A stretch of 64,000 nt of DNA from Lunularia cruciata (Eukaryota > Streptophyta > Marchantiopsida > Lunulariales > Lunulariaceae), in NCBI GenBank assembly GCA_948567375.1, contig OX419762.1:9492001-9556000 (forward strand), in the 5' to 3' direction. The position numbers and the translations under genes were made by a program. Below the pieces are notes generated by a model. That model was not told where the DNA came from, searched no databases, and worked only from the letters and a program-made list of their open reading frames with translations. Positions 12,608 through 23,770 of the stretch are shown piece by piece. Positions within the stretch are counted from its first letter, which is position 1, and every line of letters starts with the position of its first letter.

Positions 12608-14158
12608 ATGGATGCGCCGGGGGGACAATTTCCCACACCTAGCTTTCCATTCTCAAACCCATTCCACATCAAGGTTATGTACATCCAGCGTGAGCAGATG
12701 AGGGTATCGCTAGTTTATCACTATGGTGCGGAATTCATGGACAGAGTGATGAACTCACCAAACCCGGTGATTCTACCTATGGTGATATATGACAGAGAGT
12801 GGGATTTGACGATCTACATTCTATTATGATAATATGGATATGAATGTCCCAAATCCTCTCCCTTTCAACACTCAAGTAGAAATCTGTTATGTAGTGAGGC
12901 CGAAAGTGATGTTTAGAGATTTTGTGGTTAGGAATTTTGGTGAGGAGTATTATCAACGAGTGATAGCTTCTAAGGTCCCAATGGTAGTTCCGATAGTTTG
13001 TGCGCCTTCCAGAGTGATTATATTGACTATGTATTAAAGTAGACGTTAGCAATTGGGTGTTGCAAGAGCCATGGATCCGCAATTGCAAGAGCTGGTGCAA
13101 GGAATGCAAGGGATGTTGAATGAATTTTGAGAGATTAAGATGACCATGGAGACATTACAAAGTCAAGTGCAGATCCTGAGGAATGATCAAGCCATGCAAG
13201 AAGAAGAGCCATCTCAAAACCCTATACCTACGACTGAAGTGCTTGGAGAGGCACCTGTGCATACAAACCCTATCAACGGTGAAGCCATGTTGCTACTCCG
13301 GATGAAGAAGACCTGCAACATCGAGCCTTACAAGGGGCAACGTACAATGGGAGTAGTGGAAAATTGGATCTTGAGAATGAATTGATATTTCAGATTGTTC
13401 TCAACAGAGATCACAGAGCATGCTGCAGGCGTGTTTGCATGTGGGTACTTGACCGATAAAGCCCTCACATGGTATGATGCTTGGGAACAATCCATGCTGG
13501 CAGAGAGAAGGGAGGTCACATGGACAACAATGCAAGAAGGATTGCTGAAGAATTTCCAATCGGTGGATTCTGTGCAAATGGCTCGAACCAGACTATGGGG
13601 ATTGAGATAGAAGAATAGCGTACAAGAGTATGTGGAGGCATTTCTGGATCTACAAGTCGCAATTACCGACATGAGTCCAGTAGAGGCTCTTGACAATTTC
13701 AAACGAGGGTTGAAAGAGCGGATTTGCCAAGAAGTCATGGTGCAAAACCCTCGCACGGTATTTGAAGCCATTGCTTATGCGTAGAGAATAGCAGGAGCAT
13801 TAGGTGGAGGTGAAGGAGTAGTTCCACCTCAACATTATCGCGCAGAAATGCCACACATGGGTGGACCAGTACCAATGGAATTGGGCAACCTTTGATTCCG
13901 GGATCGAGGAGCACGGCCGCTTCAAGGAGAGCGAGGACGAGTAGAAGAACAAAAAGATGGAGTCCCACGAGGAGAAGGGACTTGAGGAGAACAATGCCAT
14001 TGTTACAATTGTGGCCATATTGGGCACATATCTACCAATTGTCGCACTTGTTTCCTTAGAGGCCCTCGTCCTTTGTTCAAGCGATCTTTGCACAACATGG
14101 AGAGGCACATTGAAGGGGAGGAGGTAAAAACCACTTCGGAAAATGAAGATTGCCCGTA
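12608..14158 (+). pseudogene. gag region of the chromovirus (broken)
   Basis: Two short open stretches (12608-12829 and from 12834) in different frames form the start. From 13140 one frame carries a gag core with a WYDAWEQ stretch (about 13472), then an NSVQEYVEAFLDL stretch (13615), and a C-terminal zinc knuckle. In-frame stops include TAG at about 13608 and TAG near 13783, both explicable as CAG to TAG. Gag packages the RNA into virus-like particles. At least one frameshift near 12830 plus the stops make it non-functional. Pol lies in another frame. Confidence 0.75.
14001..14042 (+). other. Gag CCHC zinc knuckle
   Basis: This encodes C-Y-N-C-G-H-I-G-H-I-S-T-N-C, an intact CX2CX4HX4C knuckle at the nucleocapsid end of gag. 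It sits in the same frame as the gag core. Confidence 0.9.
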
Positions 14159-14229
14159 AATGTACCTTGCGGCCTTACTGGCTCAATAAGGAAGCAAAGA
14201 AGCGAGGGAAGGAAGAAGAATAATGCGCA

Positions 14230-17200
14230 AAGATCCCAAAAGGCAACTTCACAATTGATTGTTGTGAATGGAATCCTAGAAGGTAATCAAGTGAGAGTAT
14301 TAATAGATCCATGAGCAATAGGGAATTTCTTGTCTCGCTTGGTTGCAATCAGATTAGGAATGGATCTAGAGAAAGAAAGAAGTGAAGAAGTAGAGTTACC
14401 AAATGGGCAAACAGAGAGGATTGAATCATTACCTAGACGGGTAACCCTCTCTGTAGGAGAATATCAGGAAGCAATTGAGTGGCGAGTGATACAGTTAGCC
14501 CATTATGATGCAATTTTAGGCATGCCATGGATGGAGCAGTACAACCCAATGGTGGATTGGAGGAAGAAAGTAGTGAGAACCCACCAATGGTCAATCATTG
14601 GGGTTAAAGAAAAATCACACAGGCAGAAACGGCCTCTATATGTCGTAGGGACGACAACTGTCTGTAAGACCGATAGATGTTTTATGGATCTGATAAGAGA
14701 AGTCCAGAGTGCACAACTCGCTGGACAAATTCCTGAGAAATTGAAGGATGTGGTGGATGAGTTTCAAGATGTCTTTCCCGATGATCTACCCTCAAGATTA
14801 CCACCTAAAAGGCGAGTAGATCACAAAATTGAGACACTCCCGGGGAAGACACCTCCTTGTAAGGCCCCATACCGCCTATCACCTCATGAGTTGGAGGAGT
14901 GTAAGACTCAAATTGAGGAGATGCTACAAAAAGGGTTCATCCAACCTAACGTATCGCCATATGGGGCCCCTGTCTTATTTGTGAAGAAGAAGGATGGTAC
15001 AATACGCATGTGCATTGACTATTGAGGTCTGAATCAACAAACAATGAAGAACAAATACCCCTTACCTTGCATGGATGACCTGTTTGATCAACTCTATGGA
15101 GCGAGATACTTCACCAAACTGGACTTGCGGAGCAGTTACAATCAAATCCAAATTGCAGAGGAGGATGTGTACAAAACTGACTTTCGAACCAGGTATGGCC
15201 ACTTTGAGTATCTTGTGATGTCTTTTGGCCTCACCAATGCGCATGCCACTTTCATGAGTCTAATGAATGACATATTTCATCCATACTTGGATAAGTCTAT
15301 TATCGTCTTCTTGGATGATATCTTAGTATGTAGTAGCACGATGATAGAACACAAACAACATCTACGAGAGGTCCTCCAGATTCTAAGACATAATCAATTG
15401 GACGCCAAAATCTCAAAGTGTGAGTTTGGCAAGTATGAAGTAGACTACTTAGGGCATAGAGTAAGTGTAGAGGGCATTCAAGTATTGACAAATAAAATAC
15501 AGGTCATTCAAAAATGGAGTGCCCCAGAAGATCAGACTCAACTTAAGAGCTTCTTGGGGTTGACGGGATTCTATCATAGATTTGTCAAGGACTTCTCCAA
15601 GGTTGCACAATCTTTAATGGCACTACTTGGCAAGGGGAAGAAGTGGACATGGGGAATTGCACAAGAGTTGGCCTTTCAAGAATTGAAGGCTGCCTTGCTA
15701 CATGCACCAATCTTGAAGTGGTATGACCCAAAACGTCCAATCAAGTTGGCTACAAATGCATTAGGCGTAGCAATAGGAGCAGTCCTACAACAAGAGTGGC
15801 ATGACGGATGGCATCCAATTGCATATTTCTCTCGAAAGTTATTACCGGCAGAGTGCAACTACCACACCACAGAACGAGAAGAGCTGGCCATCGTTCTAGC
15901 AACCAAGCATTGGAAGCACTACCTGGGCGAGAAGGCATTTGTAGTAGAGATAGACCACAAACTTCTAGTCTACCTCAAGACGCAAAAGGATCTATCTCGT
16001 CGCCAAATTTGGTGGGTAGAGTGGCAACAACGCTTCAATATGACAATCACCTACGTGGAAGGTAAGAAGCAACTTGCAGATGCGTTCACCCGCATGCCAA
16101 TGGCCAACAACTTGGTGGCAGAGGTTAAGATTAACCTTGAATTCTGGCAAGAGATTCTAGTTGCTACAAAAACTGATCCACAGATTGTCGAAGCGCAATC
16201 ATCCAAAGGTGTAACCAGCACCCAAGGACTCACCTTTTGGGATGGCAGATTATGGATCCCAAATGTCCCAAAATTACGCACCACCATTCTAGCGGAATGT
16301 CATGATTTGGCCATTGCAGCTCATGTCGAAGTGGACAAGACCTTGGATGCAGTCAAGCGCCATTACTATTGGCCCAAGATGAGCAATGACTCGATGGACT
16401 ATGTGTGTAGCTGCCTACTTTGTCAATAGAACAAAGCTTCTAATCAAGCTCCTGTAGGGCTCCTTCAACCTCTCCCCACTCCTACCCAACGTTGGGAACA
16501 AGTGAGTATGGATCTCGTCTGTGAATTACCCAAGACCACCTCAGGGTTTGACTCCATTGTGGTCTTTGTGGACCGGCTCAGCAAAATGATTCATGTACGC
16601 CCTACCACCAAGGAGGTGACCGCTCCACAACTAGCTCAACTATACTTAGATGCAGTCTTTGCTCACCATGGCTTGTCTAGAGTACTCATCACCGATAGAG
16701 GCACCTAATTCACCAGTTTGTTTTGGCAAACACTCTTTGGTTTCTTCAAAACCAAGTTGGCCATGTCCACAATTTACCACCCACAAACAGATGGCCAAAC
16801 AGAGCGGGCTAATCACACGATTGAAGACATGTTACGCGGCTTCACCTTTGAAGAGCAAGAGAGGTGGGACACCCTATTACCGTTGGTGGAATTCGCTTAC
16901 AACAATTCAGTGAATGCGTCCACTCAGGTCACTCCGTTCTTTCTCATGTATGGTGAGCATCCCTCCACACCTTCTAGCTTGATGAAGATCCATCCAGTGA
17001 CTACCAAGGTTGATGTAGTCAACACATTTGTTTCTAGAATCCAACAAGGGGTGGAGAGCGCTAAGCACAAGTTACAAATTGCACAAAATCGACAAAAGCA
17101 GTATGCTGATGCACATCGTTGGCACATGGAGTTCAATGTTGGGGATCAAGTGTGGCTATTGACAACCAACCTCACATTAGTTGGATCTCGTAAGCTCAGA

Positions 17201-17584
17201 CCTCGTTTTATTGGGCCTTTCTTGATTCTTCGTCGCATCGGCGTTGTGGCCTATCACCTTGAGCTACCACCACACATGAAGATCCATCCAGTGTTCCATG
17301 TCTCCCTACTATGCAGATATGCTCCCCGATCAGGCCAAGGTCCTTCCACATAGGACATTCGACCTTGTCCGACACTCATTGATGGCATAGAGGAATATGA
17401 AGTGGAGCAGATTCTCCAAAAGCGCATGCGTGGTACTCGCCATCCACGGGTGGAATATCTAGTACAATGGAAAGGCTACGCCCTCTATGAAGCAACCTGA
17501 GAACCCGCAGCCAATTTGGCACATGCACCGGTGTTGGTGCAAGCATTTGAGCAACAATTGCACAACGAGGACGTTGCGTCTTAA
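14230..17584 (+). pseudogene. pol: protease, RT, RNase H, integrase, chromodomain
   Basis: One reading frame runs unshifted to TAA at 17582-17584. Order: protease, whose active site reads L-I-D-P-stop where LIDSGA is expected (14300-14314); reverse transcriptase with [26 protein letters not shown] and the catalytic FLDD (about 15311); RNase H (15.75-16.1 kb); integrase with a zinc-binding segment ending CSCLLC, then core residues in SMDLVCELP, ITDRGT and TDGQTERAN; and a chromodomain (about 17395-17520) with YEVEQIL and YLVQWKGY. Six in-frame stops lie at 14312, 15023, 16427, 16706, 17351 and 17498. No frameshift was seen. RNase H reads ATNALG where TDASG is usual. Dead copy, well-preserved frame. 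Confidence 0.9.
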
Positions 17585-17597
17585 AAGGAGGGAGGTC
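17583..17597 (+). other. Polypurine tract
   Basis: AAAAGGAGGGAGGTC lies directly against the 3' LTR. It is the site from which plus-strand DNA synthesis is primed. Confidence 0.75.
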
Positions 17598-18365
17598 TGT
17601 AATACCAAGGGTTAGCCATATGATCCATATGTGAAATTTGGTTTGGTAACATCTGGAATGATGTTATACATGATGGTCAAAATATATCAGATAGAAGTAT
17701 CACCAAAAGAGTATTTCTACTAATAGGGTAGAAACCGAAATAGACTTGAGAACCTTAGAACCAATAGTTAGACATATGATTTAAAGGTGAGAATTGGTTT
17801 GGTAACATCTGGAAGGATGTTACACATGATGGACTAAACAGATCAGAAAGAGGTATCACCAAAAGGGGACTTCTACTAATAGAGTAGGAATCAAAATATG
17901 CCTGAAATCTTTCGGAGGAAGGCAATTTTGGAGGCCTAAACGGATGAATTAGGTATCAAAAATGTGCAGATCCCCCCCCCTCCCCTCCCCTCCCCTCCCC
18001 TCCCATCCCAATAGAGGAAAGGCTGGCCTTCCCTCCCCTTGCTTTGTATTGTCAAGAGCTTTCCAATGGTACCTTACGTGATTCTGAGATTCCTACAGGA
18101 AGATTCCATAAAAGATTCCCTCCGGTCAAAGCTTATTTGACCAACCAGATAGGACCTAGACCAGACAGGTCACCCATCCAAGTAAGTAATCCAAGGGTGG
18201 AGCTTGCTGACATGTCACCTATCTGTGTCCCTAATCCTATGGTGGAGCTTCCTTGGAGGAGATCCTCTTTGTCTATATAATAAAGAGAAGGTGCTCCCTT
18301 GGGACATCAAATGTTTGAGAGTGCAATATGTGTTTTCTCTCTTCTCTTGTCCTCGGAGTATTACA
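17598..18365 (+). repeat. 3' LTR (768 bp)
   Basis: Same ends and internal 156-bp duplication as the 5' LTR. Its extra length is a C-rich tract (about 17971-18010) built of CCCCT units, plus a block (AATAGAGGAAAGGCTGGCC) also present in the solo LTR at 44639 but missing from the left LTR. Confidence 0.9.
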
Positions 18366-18485
18366 GATTGACATCACTAACTTTGTCTTAGCATCAAGCT
18401 CATAGATTTTGACACCAAACTGTGAACAATGTTCCTTCTTGAATGGAGTGGAGCGGGACATTACATGAGAATGATCAACAACCAA
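18366..18485 (-). pseudogene. hAT transposase-like gene, N-terminal piece
   Basis: On the minus strand an open frame starts with ATG at 18485 and runs to the target duplication. With the retrotransposon and one GATTG copy removed, its last codons (..KLVMSI) join in frame to SCMFCIHFG at 11757. This is therefore the displaced 5' end of the same gene. It has lysine and histidine residues in a stretch preceding the BED-like finger. No promoter or transposon terminal repeat was identified. Confidence 0.65.
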
Positions 18486-18689
18486 GTGTATTTGTAGTTG
18501 TTTTCAAGAAAAGAAAATTTTGGAGGGGGTTTGGGTTTTGGGGTTGTGATCATGTTAGGGCTTGCTACTTTAATTTTCTATGCAAGATGTTCTCCTTAAA
18601 TGCAACAACACAAAAAAGTTATATACGGCTCAATGCAACATTTCCACTGAAAAAGCCGCAAATAAGAGGCATGTATATGACACAATAAT

Positions 18690-20970
18690 TTATTAAGGTT
18701 TTGGGAACAAGTCATTTTCAACATCAAGTGTCCTTTATCTTTATTTTTCAGTTGCATAGTTACATATGAGCTATTATACTAAAAACCAATCTTTATACCA
18801 TAATTATAAACTAGTTAGAATGTGACTTTCAAAATTGTTTCCTATTGTTTGTTAAAGTATGAATAGATTTATACTACTACTTGATAATATTAACAATACC
18901 CAAAGGCAACCGCATAGAAAAAATGAAGGATGGGTAGTACATCAAGTAGTACAAGGGAGAGACAAAAAAGGTAAAATAGGGCTAAGCCCCAATAGAGTCT
19001 ATATGAGAAATCTGCCCTACCACACCTAAGATATCCAAGCTATGCAAGTCGTACGGTCTACACACAACTAGAGCATCCAAAGAAACATCACCTAATGTGA
19101 TTGCTCTCCTATGGATTGCACCAGCCACTGCCTTCTGTAGAGCAATGGACACACATTGTCTAAAATATGCTACAAAGTATGAGAGTGAGAGTGGTACCCC
19201 TAACACCTAACATGATAAGCTCTCACGCACTCCCTAACAAATAATAGACTATACATACTATATACACTATAAGATTAACTAGATATGAAATATATTTCTA
19301 TTGTAGATCCTATATAAATTGGTTGAGATAGACTTTTCTGATTTATAAAGAGCAAACCTGTATCTTCTACTTTCATTTCTCTCATTTTTTGTTCTTTCTC
19401 TTTGGTAATAGGAGATGGATTTATTACTGAATGATACATTTCTCAATGACTATTTTCGCAATTGATAAAATATTGATTATGGCTTACCAATCGATATAGA
19501 ATAATTATTACTACAAAAATAATGTGATGATAAAAACTTGAAAATGAAAAGTTCAAGATGATTGGCAAGTTAGTCATAGAATTTAAAAGTGCTTAATTTC
19601 AATGGCCGGTTTAAATCTTCCACTTTTGCTTCAAGTATCCGTTTTGAGTATTGTCATATTGTGGAATAGAACCATGAGAATTATATGATATTTAAATTTA
19701 GGTTTCAAACTTGAACAAAGACTTTTTTTTCAAATTTTGTGATTATTCCAAGTTTCATTTGATCTTTATGGAGATTCATCAATATATGTATTTTTCATTT
19801 ATCTAGTCACATATATAGAATAATTCTAACAAATAAAATTATATATAAATATTAAAATATTTTGATAACATAGGATTAGATATTTAATATTTTCTTTCAC
19901 ATCTTAAACAACTTCAGATAAGATACATCAGTAGAGTGTAGAATATTTTAACTGTAATTATATTTAAAATTATGCTATATTCTATTGAGTTACATACTTG
20001 AATTTCTTTTGCATGTGAAAATATGTTTTCAATTCCATATATTATATAATTCACTACCTATAAAGTATAGGTTTGAACTAAAAAGTAGATAAAAACGAGT
20101 TCTAAATGGTCCATATTATGGTATATGATACATTAAGTGATTAAGGTTGGTAAAAAGTTATTTTCAATGTCAAAGTGTGCTTTATCTTTATTCTTTAGTA
20201 ACATGTGAACTATTATACTAGACATCAATCTTTATATCATAATAAACTAGATGGAGTGTCACTTTCTATGTGGATCAGAGTGATTTGTTAAAGTATCACT
20301 TTTAAATGCATAGACTCATTTACTACTACATCATATGGACCAGATATTAAATATAGTTCTACAGTAGATTGAAATAATTTTATAGCTGAAGAATCCTACC
20401 CTAAAGCAATAGACTTCTTTATCTAAATCCATATGAAAAAGTTTCGCTGATAATATAATTTTGACGGGATTTTGTGAGACACCGGTTCCATAAAGGTGTA
20501 ACCTAAGACATGACGAATAAGATTTGCGTATATACACCCAAACATTATTGAGATACTATAGTGATATTTAAATCCATTCACGTGTGTTATCAAAGATAAT
20601 AGAAAAGAACTCCGCACTCAAAAAACAAAGCATATGATTCAAAGGACTCAAAATAGAAAACAACAAAAGACAGAGGCCTCTATCTTGGGTCAAAGCCTCT
20701 ATCTTCTATTCCTATCGGTCGAATGATATTTGAGATGAAGTACTAAACATCGAACTTAAAAGGAAGATGTTGAGCAAACTTAGAGGGGGTTTCGTAATAC
20801 TGGAAGAAGACTCTATGGACTCAGATTTGTTTCTACATTATCGAGGAGGTTATGAGGTGTAGTCATCATCTTCTCGATATGTGTCCATTGCTATAATACT
20901 CGAAGAAGATTCTATGGACTCAGATTTATTTCTACTTCATCGAAGAGGTTATGAGGTGTAGTTTAGAGAT
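18690..20970. repeat. AT-rich modules, partial copies 2a and 2b
   Basis: Two stretches (about 18690-18900 with 19250-19430, and about 19600-20970) resemble each other and resemble 26670-29260. Shared landmarks: the 'ttgcttcaagtatccg' block (19625), 'cttttgcatgtgaaaa' (20007), a 'catatggaccagatat' block (20331), 'gggattttgtgagacaccgg' (20466) and 'gactctatggactcagattt' (20808). The last block is itself duplicated (20808 and 20920). The AtgGATTTATTACTG start near 19413 corresponds to ATGGATCCGTTACTG at 27581. No intact gene. Confidence 0.5.
18905..19243 (-). mobile_element. LINE-like 3' tail, copy A
   Basis: On the minus strand this encodes a stretch with LSLSYFVAYFRQCVSIALQ, then AGAIHRRAITLGDVS and RPYDLHSLDILG. 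It matches the copies at 20970-21225 and 51690-52450. The longest copy includes the zinc-binding C-terminal region typical of non-LTR reverse transcriptases, so this is a 5'-truncated insertion of the same family. It interrupts repeat module 2a. Confidence 0.5.
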
Positions 20971-21225
20971 GAGATGTGTCCATTGCTCTACAAAGGGCAA
21001 TGGTTGATGCAAACCATAGGAGAGCAATCACAATAGATGATATTTTGCTCTCAATAGATGATATTTGTTCGGATGTTCCAATAGTTTGTAGACCATTAAA
21101 CTTACATAGCTCTGATATCTTAGATGCGATAGGGTAGATCTTTCATATAGACTCTATTGGGGCCTGGCCCCATTTTACCTTTTCTTTATCTCCCTTGTAA
21201 AGCTTGATGGGTCTTCCCCTCAGTC
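20970..21225 (+). mobile_element. LINE-like 3' tail, copy B
   Basis: Begins at 'gtgtccattgctctac' and follows copy A closely, including the block corresponding to VSIALQ..A..AIHRRAIT. A short duplicated piece ('gatgatatttgctc'-like, about 21035-21070) is inserted. It ends in 'cttgatgggtctt', shared with copy C. Coding frames are broken. Confidence 0.5.
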
Positions 21226-21800
21226 GTGTTCTCTACGCAATAGCTCGATATGGAGATATATAATGTGTCTCAGTAAATTCATGATCATGGTTCTGCGTTT
21301 CATGACCATGTCTCCTACTAAGATATGTTAATATTATATCTATGACTAACTTGATAGATTACCATGTCCTACTTATTGCCTGATGAATTATCAGTCAATA
21401 TCAATAAACAATTAATAACTATCAAATTAAATGGATATTAATAATCAAAGACTCTAAAAATGAAATAGACTTATAGTAGTAATCAAATAGCAATCAAATC
21501 AAATAATGATTTGATATCATTGGTCACATAAGATCAAATTTAGTCTAGATGCAACGATCGCTTGATGTCCTACCTATCTATAGGTTAATGATTTATATAT
21601 TTAACAAATGCTAGACAGGTATATTAATAACATCATAATTATAAAAGATCTTTTATTGATATAGATAAATTATCTATATAATATATATATTACTCATCTA
21701 AATCAAATTTTTTTTATTATCCTATATATATATATAATATTATTTGATACAGAACAAGTCAAATTCATAAAAATAAACCCGGAAAGGTTGGCTAGTTCCA
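21226..21800. other. AT-rich intergenic DNA
   Basis: No gene recognised. Contains short TA runs near 21665-21685 and 21725-21745. Confidence 0.5.
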
Positions 21801-21804
21801 AGTA

Positions 21805-21962
21805 GAATGGGAATGCCTGGGGCACAATGGCATTATGGACGGCATTATGAGACAAGGACCGAAGAAAGAAGAATGGAGGCTAGCCTTGTGCTGGTTATCC
21901 AAAATGCGAAGGAGGATAATAGTACTGTATATGGAGGCAGAGGACAGGGAGGACAAGAAAGG
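21805..21962 (+). pseudogene. Diverged duplicate of the 23.5-kb coding fragment
   Basis: Matches 23516-23667 by eye: 'gggaatgcctggggcacaatgg' versus 'gggaatgtctggggcccaatgg', then 'gaagaaagaagaa', 'tagccttgtgctgg' and 'gcagaggacagggagga'. No open frame spans it. It shows that this unrecognised coding unit was duplicated locally. Confidence 0.5.
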
Positions 21963-22027
21963 TACTTAGGTACTTAGAGCAGATGGGGTAGAAAGTAGAT
22001 GTTCGAGGAAGATGTTTATTAAGAAAT

Positions 22028-22047
22028 TATTATTATTATTATTATTA
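22028..22047. repeat. TTA trinucleotide microsatellite
   Basis: About six TTA units. Confidence 0.8.
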
Positions 22048-22398
22048 CATTGAATTTTTAGATAATATATTAAAAATAAAAATAAACATATCAAAATTAC
22101 AATTTTGTATATTATATTATATAAAATAAAAATTTATTTTATATATTAATATTAAAATATCTTTCTTATAAATAATTTAGTTTTTTAAAATGAATTTTAC
22201 AGATATATACATGATTTAATTCACTTGTTTACAAAGGAACCCCGTGACAAGAAGCTCTTCGCTGCTATTCCTTCTCTGAGTCTTCCGACTCTGCTCTACT
22301 CCTCTCTGCGTGTCTGTTCTGAATGACAGCTGTTCCTTTGTTGTGATAAAGTGTGCGCTAGGTTGACAAGTCATCATTTTGCCTGACAAGGCTTGCAT

Positions 22399-22572
22399 CA
22401 GATTGACAAGTACCCACACTTCGATGAAACGGATCTTGGCCTGGAAATTGGTTTTACTTCAGTCTTGACCTCAGAAAACCTTACACAGATTGACAAGTAC
22501 CCACACTTCAATGAAACGGATCTTGGCCTGGAAATTGGTTTTACTTCAGTTTTGACCTCAAAAAACCTTACA
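22399..22572 (+). repeat. Tandem 87-bp repeat, two copies
   Basis: Copies 22399-22485 and 22486-22572 differ at only three or four bases. 87 is a multiple of three, so the frame is kept and encodes two 29-residue units starting QIDKYPHF. Confidence 0.92.
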
Positions 22573-23102
22573 CGTCTCCGGGTGAAGAAGAGGGACGAAC
22601 TCGTTATCGTCGGTTGGTTAATAGTATGGATTTTGAGCGAGCAAATGAGACTACAAGGTTAGAGTCTTGCAAATGGTGCTGAGTTGGATGTGATTATGTC
22701 TCGTTTGGTGTTTCCGTTGGCTTCATTAGAAGGGTGGTTTGGCAGCAGCGTTGTCAATTTACTCTTTTCCACAAAGGATTCTATACTTTGCTTTCCTGGC
22801 AGAGTTGGATTTGAAATTCCTGCCTCAGCTGAGTCTCGTTCCATTTCAAACTCTTCGTTGCTTGAGCGACTAAGAAAGTGCAAAATCAACCTCCATTGGC
22901 AATAATGCGATACTAAATCTAGATATTCTCCGACTTGAGAAGCAGCACCCTGAAAACAGCGCAATTGACAGAGAGACAGAGAGTGGAATTCGGTCGACAC
23001 ATAGGACTGGTAATCTCCTCAAGGATGGAATATTGATAGAACAACCGGAGCAACGGGAGAGCTTGAGAATGACTTTAAGGGTCTTAAAACAGGAGCAACA
23101 TG

Positions 23103-23252
23103 CAGAAGATTTCAAGAGCATATGATAAAACCCCCTATGAGAGACTGTTCGGTGCAGACAAACGTGTGCAAGAACGGCAGAAGATTTCGAGGGTATATGA
23201 TGAAACTCCCTATGAGAGTCTGTTCGGTGCAGACAAACCTGTGCAAGAATGG
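23103..23252 (+). repeat. Tandem 75-bp repeat, two copies
   Basis: Copies 23103-23177 and 23178-23252 encode 25-residue units QKISR(A/V)YD(K/E)TPYE followed by LFGADK. The frame is kept. Confidence 0.92.
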
Positions 23253-23344
23253 GGTAGACGAAGGAGAATAAATGCTGCAAGTCCTGAAGAGATGGAACAG
23301 GCAGAGAGAAATTATTGCATTGCTCTGCTTGCTGGGGCCACAGC

Positions 23345-23424
23345 GGGAGGCAAAGCTGAGGGAGAAAATGAGCAGAAGTTCTACGGGAGGCAAAGCTGAG
23401 GGAGAAAATGAGCAGAAGTTCTAC
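23345..23424 (+). repeat. Perfect tandem 40-bp duplication
   Basis: Copies 23345-23384 and 23385-23424 are identical. 40 is not a multiple of three, so the reading frame is shifted and meets a stop shortly after. The perfect identity implies a recent event. Confidence 0.93.
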
Positions 23425-23770
23425 GCACAAGTTATGGACAGCACATTAAGTGAACTTCAGAGATATAGGTTGCAGAGTGATCGAGAGTACCCAGAAGCCT
23501 TTGCTCGTTCCGGGTGGAATGGGAATGTCTGGGGCCCAATGGCATTAAGTATGAGCTTCTGAGATGAGGACTCAAGAAAGAAGATATTGAACCTAGCTTT
23601 GTGCTTGTTTCCCATAAGAGGATGACGCTGCAGCCTTTGGAGCAGAGGACAGGGAGGAAAAAGAAATTTTTGTTCAAAGCAACAAATGTATTGGTGGTTG
23701 ATTGCAAAGGAGGGGCTGTAGTTGGGATATCATTTCAGGTCTTTTGAGAGCATTAGAGCTTGAGGGTCAA

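Larger units (their letters stand above)
11763..18365 (+). mobile_element. Complete Ty3/gypsy LTR retrotransposon, chromovirus type
   Basis: A 6603-bp element with two LTRs beginning TGTAATAC and ending GTATTACA, a primer-binding site, gag, a single pol frame (protease, reverse transcriptase, RNase H, integrase, chromodomain), a polypurine tract and a perfect 5-bp target duplication. The chromodomain after integrase marks a chromovirus. The LTRs are nearly identical over their alignable part, by eye about 20 differences in about 650 bases, so the insertion is fairly recent. Pol carries six in-frame stops and gag several, so this copy cannot move by itself. It lies inside a hAT transposase-like gene, in the opposite orientation. 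Confidence 0.93.
22385..23770 (+). pseudogene. Unrecognised coding locus with three tandem duplications
   Basis: I do not recognise the family. The plus strand holds several coding-looking stretches in changing frames: 22393-22662 with two 29-residue repeats (start QIDKYPHF); 23100-23399 with two 25-residue repeats (start QKISR, containing LFGADK) followed by a charged stretch with EEMEQAERNYC; 23272-23562 after a shift; and from about 23515 a frame with KKEDIEPSFVLVSHKRM and KATNVLVVDCKGG. A 40-bp duplication at 23345-23424 is what breaks the frame after EGENEQKFY. With one copy, the frame would continue into AQVMDSTLSELQRY. Introns could account for some frame changes. Either a recently broken gene or a gene with unplaced introns. 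Confidence 0.4.

Noticed and set aside
13328-14108. Minus-strand open frames opposite gag
   Set aside because: Shadows of gag; the plus strand shows the gag core and zinc knuckle.
22870-23430. 186-codon minus-strand open frame
   Set aside because: It is the complement of the repeat-bearing plus-strand frames; its leucine, serine and cysteine richness mirrors the plus-strand codons.
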